From contig JAEZIX010000094.1 of the NCBI GenBank assembly GCA_023415935.1, forward strand, positions 1 through 18,572: a stretch of 18,572 bases of DNA, written 5' to 3'. Shown here piece by piece: positions 13,136-18,572 of the stretch. The notes under the pieces were generated by a model, which was given only the letters and a program-made list of their open reading frames with translations, made no database searches and had not been told where the DNA came from. The position numbers and the translations under genes were made by a program. The first letter of the stretch is position 1. Every line of letters begins with the position of its first letter. This stretch comes from Cyanobacteria bacterium OH_CDB_20 (GTDB lineage Bacteria > Cyanobacteriota > Vampirovibrionia > Gastranaerophilales > Gastranaerophilaceae).

Positions 13136-13149
13136 GTATAATGTTATAC
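13136..13149 (+). promoter_or_regulatory. -10 box inside a palindrome, XRE gene
   Basis: GTATAA-TG-TTATAC is a perfect 6-bp-arm palindrome containing TATAAT (13137-13142), 41 nt before the ATG of the XRE regulator. The outer flanks extend the symmetry imperfectly. A palindrome on the -10 of a small regulator is the usual form of an autoregulatory operator. Confidence 0.45.
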
Positions 13150-13183
13150 ATAATTGTTGACTATGAATTAGGGAAACAAAATT

Positions 13184-13414
13184 ATGAAAATTAAAATTAA
13201 GGACGCTGTAAAAAAACAAAAAGGATGGAGCCTTTATAAACTTGCAAAGGTTTTGCAGCTTCCTCAGCAAACGGTATACTCGTGGGCTAGTGGCAGAACT
13301 CAACCTTCTTATGAGAATATGGATAGGTTGTGCGAGGCTCTTAACTGCGGAATAGGAGAGCTTTTTGAGGCAGAACCGGTTCAGCAAAAATTAAATTTAA
13401 TAGTTAATCAATAG
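13184..13414 (+). CDS. XRE-family helix-turn-helix regulator
   Basis: This 76-residue one-domain DNA-binding protein of the Cro/C1 type has its helix-turn-helix at about residues 15-40: SLYKLAKVLQLPQQTVYSWA, with the recognition helix at TVYSWASGR. It is followed by PSYENMDRLCEALNCGIGEL, the usual third and fourth helices. There is no effector domain and no toxin or antitoxin partner next to it. The start is ATG with AGGGA upstream. It is transcribed alone between a palindromic promoter and a strong terminator. Autoregulation through the palindrome is likely; other targets are unknown, and the divergent exported TPR gene is a possible one. An antisense open frame across it is a shadow. Confidence 0.88.
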   Translation: MKIKIKDAVKKQKGWSLYKLAKVLQLPQQTVYSWASGRTQPSYENMDRLCEALNCGIGELFEAEPVQQKLNLIVNQ

Positions 13415-13419
13415 CAAAT

Positions 13420-13446
13420 AAAAAGCCCTTTTAAAAAGGGCTTTTT
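13420..13446. terminator. Bidirectional intrinsic terminator
   Basis: An 11-bp perfect stem (13420-13430 with 13436-13446) with a 5-nt loop and T/A runs on both sides lies between the convergent XRE gene and gpsA. Confidence 0.9.
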
Positions 13447-13450
13447 ATTA

Positions 13451-14470
13451 TTATTTCTGCAATTCGTAAAAATCTTCTCTTTTTAATTTCCTGTTCATAA
13501 GCTTGTCGAGAACTTCTTCAGGTGTAATATCAGTGTATACTGCCTCATAAATAGCTGATGAGATAGGAACTTCTAAGCCAAGTTTTTTGGCAAGTTCACA
13601 TACTGCTTTCGAAGTCTTGACCCCTTCAGCGACAGAGCCTAATTCTTTTAAAATATCATCAATCTTTTTGCCTTTTCCAAGCATTGAGCCCACTGTATAG
13701 TTTCTGCTTAATGGGCTTGAGCAGGTTGCAATTAAATCCCCCATGCCTGAAAGGCCATATAATGTTGATGGATTAGCACCAAGAGCGATACTAATTCTTG
13801 CAATTTCTGCCATTCCTCTGGTGAGAAGTGCGCCCCTGCAATTATCGCCGAGTTTCATTGCATCAGCAAACCCGGATGCTATTGCAATAACGTTCTTCAA
13901 ACTTCCGCCGAGTTCAACTCCTATAACATCAGTATTTGTATAGATTCTAAATCTGCTTGGTACGGTTAGTTTTTCTTGTAAGAATTTTGCTGTTTCTTGG
14001 TCATTTTCATCAACTGATACAACGCTAGCAGCAGTCGGCAAGCCCATTAAAACTTCTCTTGCAAGAGTAGGGCCGGATAAAATTGCAAGTTTTGACGTTG
14101 GCAATTCTTCTTTCATAACTTCTGACATTCTCATAAGAGATGGAAGCTCAAGTCCTTTTGATGTATTCACAACTATTTGATCATCTTTTAAGCCTGCAAG
14201 TTTTAATTTTTGGCAGACATCCCTGATACCTGATGTTGCAACTACTATAAGTATTATATCAGCGTCTTTAATTGCTTCTTCAAGATTTGATGTTATTTGA
14301 ACTTTGTCTTGAAGTTGAACAGTTAATGGTTTTGTAGTTCTTTTCTGAGTCTTTAATTCTTCAGATAAATCTTGTTCTCTTCCCCAAACATATACATCAT
14401 CGAAGTTATCTGTAAGCATCCAGGCTAGAGTGAGACCCCAGCATCCTGCACCTAAAACAGTTAATTTCAT
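13451..14470 (-). CDS. gpsA: Glycerol-3-phosphate dehydrogenase [NAD(P)+]
   Basis: This 339-residue cytoplasmic enzyme reduces dihydroxyacetone phosphate to sn-glycerol-3-phosphate, the backbone of membrane phospholipids. The dinucleotide-binding GAGCWG is at 8-13, the TSKGLE loop with Lys105 at 103-108, the LSGPTLAREV segment at 131-140, the catalytic Lys192 in ELGGSLKNV, and the substrate loop CRGALLTRG at 211-219. Length and motifs are standard. The start is ATG with AAGGAG about 9 nt upstream. It follows murE by 42 nt on the same strand and has a promoter candidate in that gap, so it may be transcribed both with the division genes and alone. A bidirectional terminator follows. Confidence 0.96.
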   Translation of the reverse strand: MKLTVLGAGCWGLTLAWMLTDNFDDVYVWGREQDLSEELKTQKRTTKPLTVQLQDKVQITSNLEEAIKDADIILIVVATSGIRDVCQKLKLAGLKDDQIVVNTSKGLELPSLMRMSEVMKEELPTSKLAILSGPTLAREVLMGLPTAASVVSVDENDQETAKFLQEKLTVPSRFRIYTNTDVIGVELGGSLKNVIAIASGFADAMKLGDNCRGALLTRGMAEIARISIALGANPSTLYGLSGMGDLIATCSSPLSRNYTVGSMLGKGKKIDDILKELGSVAEGVKTSKAVCELAKKLGLEVPISSAIYEAVYTDITPEEVLDKLMNRKLKREDFYELQK

Positions 14471-14498
14471 ATATTTAAACTCCTTATTCTATTTAAAT

Positions 14499-14527
14499 AT
14501 TATAGACTATTTTTATGTATTTGAAAA
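14499..14527 (-). promoter_or_regulatory. Promoter candidate for gpsA
   Basis: Minus strand: TTTTCA (14522-14527, inside the murE 3' end), 17 nt, then TATAAT (14499-14504). It would give a leader of about 20-25 nt before the gpsA ATG. Confidence 0.45.
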
Positions 14528-15976
14528 AACTTTTCTAGCTTCTTCTCTGTCGTCAAAGTGAATTGTTTTGTCTTTTAAGATTTGATAATCTTCGTGTCCT
14601 TTTCCTGCGAGCACTACAACATCATTAGGGTTAGAAATCTTTTTAAGGTAATGAATCGCTTCTTTTCTATCAGGTTCTACGAAAATTCTCTGAGTATTTA
14701 TTGACTGAATCCCTGTCATAATATCTGAAATAATAAGTTCAGGATCTTCACTTCTTGGATTATCTGATGTTACCACAATTTTATCAGCCAAAGTGTCTGC
14801 AATTTTGCCCATTTTAGGTCTTTTGGTAGTATCTCTATCTCCGCCACAGCCGAATAAGCAAATTAAATTGCTTCCTTTAGGTGTAATTTCTCTTGCAGCT
14901 TTAAGCACATTCTCTAATCCGTCAGGAGTGTGAGCGTAATCAACTATTACAAGTGGTTTTTTGTTTACTATCTCAAATCTTCCTGCCACGCTTTCAGTTT
15001 TCTCAAGGGCGTTTTTAGCTGTTTCAGGGCTTATTCCCATTGCAACAGCTGCAGCAAATGCAGCCAATGCATTATAAACACTAAACATACCGTTTAAATG
15101 CATATTTAAATCATATTTTTTTCCGTTTATGTTGAAACTGCATTTTGCGCCGTGGATTGAAAAATCAATATCAGTTGCCGTTATGTCAGCTTTGTTTTTT
15201 ATTCCGTATGTAAATACTTTTACACCTTTTGGCACAACATTGACAAATTTTTCACCATACTCATCATCAATATTAATAACAGCAAAATGACCTTCTTCTA
15301 AGCCTTTAAAAAGAATTGCTTTGGCATCAAAATAGTTGCTCATTGTAATATGGTAGTCCAAATGGTCTTGGGTGAGGTTTGTAAAAACTGCGCCTTTAAA
15401 ATCACAGCCGCCTACACGATTTTGCTCTAAAGCGTGGGAACTAACTTCCATAATTACATTATTTATGCCCTGTTCTTTCATTGATGACAGAGTGTGCTGA
15501 AGCTCAGGAGCTTGAGGCGTTGTGTGTTTTGCTTCTTTGTATTCATCATTACTTGAAAGTTTGTAACCTAATGTTCCTATCAAAGCACATTTTTCGTTAT
15601 TACTTTCAACAATTCTTTGTATAAGATGGGTAACGGTAGTCTTTCCGTTAGTACCTGTTACTCCTATTAAGTTCATATTTTTTGACGGTGTATTGTAAAA
15701 TACTGCTGCAAGTTCAGCAATTTGATGTCTTGCATTTTCTACAATAACTTGAGGGCAATCGATTTCAAGTTCTTTTTCAGCAAATAAAGCAACAGCACCA
15801 AGTTTTACGGCGCCTTTTGCAAAATCATGCCCGTCGGTGTGTTCTCCTTTTAAGCATACAAAGATATCAGAAGGTTTTGTGGTTTTGGAGTTGTATGAAA
15901 TTCCGCCTACTTCAATATCTTCATAGTTTATCAACTTATAATTTTTTATTCCTTTTAAAATTTCACTTAATAGCAT
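14513..15976 (-). CDS. murE: UDP-MurNAc-tripeptide synthetase, meso-DAP type
   Basis: This 487-residue Mur ligase adds the third stem residue to UDP-MurNAc-L-Ala-D-Glu in peptidoglycan synthesis. The N-terminal UDP-sugar domain spans about 1-100. The ATP loop GTNGKTT is at 108-114. The lysine carbamylated in this family is Lys219 (YFDAKAILF). The C-terminal domain begins near 330 and contains DNPR at 405-408, the motif of ligases that add meso-diaminopimelate rather than lysine, followed by SEDP and GKGHED. The start is ATG with GAGG 8 nt upstream, inside the end of ftsI; the gap to the ftsI stop is 3 nt, so the two are co-transcribed and probably coupled. The organism therefore likely has meso-DAP peptidoglycan. 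Confidence 0.96.
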   Translation of the reverse strand: MLLSEILKGIKNYKLINYEDIEVGGISYNSKTTKPSDIFVCLKGEHTDGHDFAKGAVKLGAVALFAEKELEIDCPQVIVENARHQIAELAAVFYNTPSKNMNLIGVTGTNGKTTVTHLIQRIVESNNEKCALIGTLGYKLSSNDEYKEAKHTTPQAPELQHTLSSMKEQGINNVIMEVSSHALEQNRVGGCDFKGAVFTNLTQDHLDYHITMSNYFDAKAILFKGLEEGHFAVINIDDEYGEKFVNVVPKGVKVFTYGIKNKADITATDIDFSIHGAKCSFNINGKKYDLNMHLNGMFSVYNALAAFAAAVAMGISPETAKNALEKTESVAGRFEIVNKKPLVIVDYAHTPDGLENVLKAAREITPKGSNLICLFGCGGDRDTTKRPKMGKIADTLADKIVVTSDNPRSEDPELIISDIMTGIQSINTQRIFVEPDRKEAIHYLKKISNPNDVVVLAGKGHEDYQILKDKTIHFDDREEARKVFSNT

Positions 15977-15979
15977 AAA

Positions 15980-17725
15980 TTAACCTCTTTTATCTTTTAA
16001 TTTTACAGGTGCTTTTTTATCAGGTGTAATGTTTAATATTCTTGCAGTTTGAAGGGCAACTTCTCTGAAAGCAGGTGCTGCAACTGTGCTTCCCCATATA
16101 TCATAGCCTGAAGCGGAGTCAATAACTACATAAATCAAGACTCTAGGGTTAGATGCAGGGAAAAATCCTATCGCAGAAGTAAAGAGTTTGTCAGTATAGC
16201 CTCTTCCAGATTCTCTTGTTTTTCTTGAAGTACCTGTCTTTGCTGCCATAGTGTAATTATCAAGTTTTAAAGGGGATTGCCCCTCTTCGATACTTGCTGT
16301 CATTATTTTAGTAAGAGCTTTTGCGTTTTCAGGTGAAATAACTTGCACTCTTTTTATTTTATTTATCGCTTCATCTTCACTATACATAAGGACATGCGGA
16401 GTAACTCTAACCCCTCCGTTTGCAATAGCAGAAACAGCAGATGCCATCTGAATTACTGTAACAGAAGCTCCGTAACCATATCCCATGGTTGCCTGTCTTG
16501 ATTTATCCCAAGTTCCATAGTGTGGAAGGATACCTTTTGATTCTCCGGGAAGATCTATACCGGTTCTCTTGCCCAGTCCAAATCTTGAAAGTATGTTATA
16601 GAACTGAATAGGTGTCATAGACATTGCTACTTTTACACTACCAACGTTGCTTGAGTGTAAAAGCAAGTAAGTAAGATTAATATTTCCCGGGAATGGGTGT
16701 TTGTAATAATCGTAGTTTTTAATCTCCCATCCGCCAACTGTTATTTTCCCAGTATCTTGAATTGTCGAATATGGTGTAATTGTTGCATTTTCAAGGGCTG
16801 ATGCAACCGTTAATACTTTAAAAGTTGAACCTGGCGGATAAACATCTGTAAGAGTCCAATTTTTCATTTGTAGAGGGGTAGCCTTTTTGTAATTATTTGG
16901 GTCATAGTTAGGGTAAACGGCATAACCTAGAATATCACCATTTCTTGGATCCATTACTATGATAGAGCCTCTAAGAGCCTTTTTAGTGCTAATAACCTTT
17001 GCAAGTTCAGCCTCACAGGTGTGCTGAATAGCAGAATCTATTGTAAGATATACGGTTTCACCTTTTGGGGGTGTAGTAGTTGCTTCAGGGTCAGTCATTA
17101 TATCGTAAATGATGTCTCCACGAGGTGTCTTTTCTAAATTTACTTCCTTGTCGACTTTACTTAATCTGTCTTTTGCAACGAATTCAACACCTGCAGAAGT
17201 ATCAGCGTCAGGATTGTAAAACCCTAAAATATGTGCTGCCATGCGGCCTTGGGGATAAACCCTTTCGTTTTTCTTGTCTAAACTTACTTCTCTTAATTCA
17301 AGCTCTCTTATTTTTTCAGCTGTGTGTCTATCCACATCTTTTTTTAAGAGAATAACACGCTGTTTTTGATTAAGCTTTTTTATTAATTGACCCTCAGACA
17401 TTTTTAAAGGCTCAGAGAGCAATTCTGCAAGTTCTTTAGGTGTATGGTCAAAATCTTTTTTGTGCGCATATACATTAAAAGAAGCCTGATCAGAAGCAAG
17501 TTTTAACCCGTTTCTATCTAAGATAGCTCCTCTCATGACAAAATTTGTTGCGCTTCTTTGGTTTTTGGCTTTTATTCTATAATGCTTAACGTCAACAACC
17601 TGTATTAGGAAAAGATAAAAGATAAAAATAATACATAATATAAACGACCACATTTGGCTGCGTCTTAGTCTTTTATCAATCTCCTTGAATTTTTCTTTAT
17701 CTGATTCTGTAATCATTCGAGACAT
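15980..17725 (-). CDS. ftsI: FtsI / PBP2-type septal transpeptidase
   Basis: This 581-residue class B penicillin-binding protein cross-links peptidoglycan at the division septum. It has a short cytoplasmic N terminus, one membrane anchor at about 24-44 (MWSFILCIIFIFYLFLIQVV), a non-catalytic dimerisation domain (about 55-220) and a C-terminal transpeptidase domain. Active-site motifs are STFK (Ser300, Lys303), SSN (358-360) and KTG (496-498). There is no PASTA tail, unlike Gram-positive relatives such as PBP2x. The position between the ftsL-like gene and murE is the standard dcw order. The start is ATG at 17725 with only a weak ribosome-binding site (AAGAAG); an in-frame ATG 9 nt later is an alternative. 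A hairpin with a T-run in the 95-nt gap upstream may separate its transcription from ftsL. Confidence 0.96.
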   Translation of the reverse strand: MSRMITESDKEKFKEIDKRLRRSQMWSFILCIIFIFYLFLIQVVDVKHYRIKAKNQRSATNFVMRGAILDRNGLKLASDQASFNVYAHKKDFDHTPKELAELLSEPLKMSEGQLIKKLNQKQRVILLKKDVDRHTAEKIRELELREVSLDKKNERVYPQGRMAAHILGFYNPDADTSAGVEFVAKDRLSKVDKEVNLEKTPRGDIIYDIMTDPEATTTPPKGETVYLTIDSAIQHTCEAELAKVISTKKALRGSIIVMDPRNGDILGYAVYPNYDPNNYKKATPLQMKNWTLTDVYPPGSTFKVLTVASALENATITPYSTIQDTGKITVGGWEIKNYDYYKHPFPGNINLTYLLLHSSNVGSVKVAMSMTPIQFYNILSRFGLGKRTGIDLPGESKGILPHYGTWDKSRQATMGYGYGASVTVIQMASAVSAIANGGVRVTPHVLMYSEDEAINKIKRVQVISPENAKALTKIMTASIEEGQSPLKLDNYTMAAKTGTSRKTRESGRGYTDKLFTSAIGFFPASNPRVLIYVVIDSASGYDIWGSTVAAPAFREVALQTARILNITPDKKAPVKLKDKRG

Positions 17726-17777
17726 TTTAATTCTTCTTAAATTCCCCTATTATCTAGACTTAGCATAGCACAACAAT

Positions 17778-17815
17778 AAAAAACAATTAAACTTTTAATT
17801 AATCTTAAAAGTTTA
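17778..17815 (-). terminator. AT-rich hairpin with T-run between ftsL and ftsI
   Basis: An 11-bp perfect stem (17788-17798 with 17805-17815) with a 6-nt loop is followed on the minus strand, 4 nt later, by six T (17778-17783). The stem has only one G-C pair, so it is a weak terminator or an attenuator. A possible promoter (TTGTTG, 16 nt, GATAAT) lies just downstream, before ftsI. Confidence 0.45.
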
Positions 17816-17820
17816 CTATG

Positions 17821-18267
17821 TTAATAGCCCACGGACCACTTGTTAGCAGGCATTGTGCTGAAAGAGAATGTCTTTTGAACAGGCACAAGAGCCTTTGGTG
17901 CTGGCACTTCTATAACTTGTTTTGCTGTGTTTAGGAGATTTTTTTGTCTTACAACAAGTTCAACGTTGTTGAAAGAGTGTATGTAATCAAGTTTATTTTG
18001 CAATTCAGTATTTTCATTGTTTAACTTAATTGTTTCGCGACCGATTTGATTTAGTTCAACTTCGCTTGCCGTAACAAAATAATAGCTGCCGACAGAAATC
18101 AAAATAGACATAAATAACAATCCGCAAAGAGTTTTGTTAACTCTTTCAATTGCAAGTTCTTTGTATGTTTTACGAGGAAAATAACCATAAATAATAGGGT
18201 TACTTTGCCTTTGATTTTTTATATTATTTTTCTTAGTTGAGTTTTTATCATATGTGATTTTACTCAA
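17821..18267 (-). CDS. ftsL: FtsL-like cell division protein
   Basis: This is a 148-residue bitopic membrane protein with a basic cytoplasmic N terminus (1-44), one helix at about 46-66 (TLCGLLFMSILISVGSYYFV), then a periplasmic heptad-patterned coiled coil at about 68-98 (ELNQIGRETIKLNNENTELQ) and a Pro/Val-rich tail (VPAPKALVPVQ). FtsL and DivIC proteins have exactly this layout and little sequence identity; they form a complex with FtsB/DivIC and FtsQ that activates FtsWI. The position between rsmH and ftsI makes FtsL the best call. The start is TTG with AAGGAG 7 nt upstream and 20 nt after the rsmH stop, so it is in one operon with rsmH. Both the N-terminal and C-terminal extensions are longer than in E. 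coli FtsL (121 aa). Confidence 0.8.
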   Translation of the reverse strand: MSKITYDKNSTKKNNIKNQRQSNPIIYGYFPRKTYKELAIERVNKTLCGLLFMSILISVGSYYFVTASEVELNQIGRETIKLNNENTELQNKLDYIHSFNNVELVVRQKNLLNTAKQVIEVPAPKALVPVQKTFSFSTMPANKWSVGY

Positions 18268-18287
18268 TTTGAATCTCCTTAGACGAT

Positions 18288-18572
18288 TTATACCCTTCTT
18301 GCTGCTCTTAACTTAGCAGATCGTGAGGGTGGGTTTTCGACGATTTCTCTTTCTGATGCGGTAAGAGGTTTTTTGTAAATTACCTCTAGCTTTGGTGCAG
18401 GACAATTACAAATTGCCTGATTTGGCGGACAATTGCATTTATTAGAATGATATTTAAAAAATTGTTTTACAATCCTGTCTTCTAACGAATGAAAAGTTAC
18501 CACACTTAGTATAGCATCAAATGATGTTATTGTAAGCAGGTCGTTTAATGTATTTTTTATATTTCTTAACTC
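18288..18572 (-). CDS. rsmH: 16S rRNA m4C1402 methyltransferase, C-terminal part
   Basis: The frame is open to the right edge, so these are the last 94 residues of a protein of about 300. RsmH (MraW) N4-methylates cytidine 1402 in the P-site of 16S rRNA. Recognisable family segments are SVVTFHSLEDRIVKQFF, the Cys-rich region CNCPPNQAICNCP (a CxCPP pattern), the KPLTASEREI segment and the C-terminal NPPSRSAKLRAARR. The GTG at 18503 is an internal valine codon, not the start. The gene is first in the visible dcw segment, 20 nt ahead of the ftsL-like gene. Confidence 0.95.
   Translation of the reverse strand, partial: ELRNIKNTLNDLLTITSFDAILSVVTFHSLEDRIVKQFFKYHSNKCNCPPNQAICNCPAPKLEVIYKKPLTASEREIVENPPSRSAKLRAARRV

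Noticed and set aside
13118..13387. 89-codon frame antisense to the XRE regulator
   Set aside because: The plus-strand frame encodes a clear helix-turn-helix domain with a ribosome-binding site; the antisense frame is basic, Leu/Ser-rich and has no start signal.
1..18572. Mobile elements, CRISPR arrays, tRNA or rRNA genes, toxin-antitoxin pairs
   Set aside because: I saw no transposase or integrase frame, no regularly spaced repeats, no cloverleaf in the intergenic gaps, and no partner gene next to the XRE regulator.

Overview
This AT-rich window (roughly one third G+C by eye) is ordinary bacterial chromosome. It carries about eighteen well-supported genes and no transposase, integrase, prophage, CRISPR array, rRNA or tRNA. 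A double-membrane envelope is suggested by an LptA/OstA-like protein, a meso-diaminopimelate type MurE, an exported beta-carbonic anhydrase and Gram-negative style division genes. The cyanobacterial-looking GyrA box and ClpC, the fliW-csrA pair and the low G+C together fit a non-photosynthetic cyanobacterial relative (Melainabacteria/Vampirovibrionia, Gastranaerophilales-like). That placement is an inference from sequence character, not from a search.

Left part (1-4230): the 3' end of an LptA/OstA-family gene (+) converges, across a bidirectional terminator, on gyrA followed by a gloA-like glyoxalase (both -). The gyrA leader is about 130 nt long and holds a 27-codon ORF with a very strong Shine-Dalgarno. 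A 66-aa protein of unknown function lies divergently at 4030-4230.

Middle (4231-7905): a C-rich tract and a terminator precede lipA (lipoyl synthase). Then come a putative exported protein and a 43-aa single-helix membrane protein (+), a 66-aa two-helix membrane protein (-), an exported beta-carbonic anhydrase (+) and a radical SAM protein with extra C-terminal cysteines (+). The 66-aa membrane protein and the carbonic anhydrase share a divergent promoter region, and the former has a roughly 140-nt leader with a foldable element. Two genes here (5255, 6994) have a -10 box 7-8 nt from the ATG and no Shine-Dalgarno, so their mRNAs look leaderless.

Right part (7906-18572), mostly minus strand, read in transcription order from the right edge: rsmH (partial), ftsL-like, ftsI and murE form the front of a division/cell-wall (dcw) cluster, but gpsA follows murE instead of murF/mraY. 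A small XRE regulator (+) sits alone between gpsA and an exported TPR protein. Then come fliW, csrA and a TPR protein, tightly packed and partly overlapping, and finally clpC, whose promoter carries a dyad over the -35 box.

Functionally the window is housekeeping: DNA supercoiling, lipoate synthesis, septal peptidoglycan, glycerol-3-phosphate supply, regulated proteolysis and CsrA/FliW post-transcriptional control. The least explained parts are the small proteins and the intergenic regulatory structures. I did not find a convincing new multigene system.
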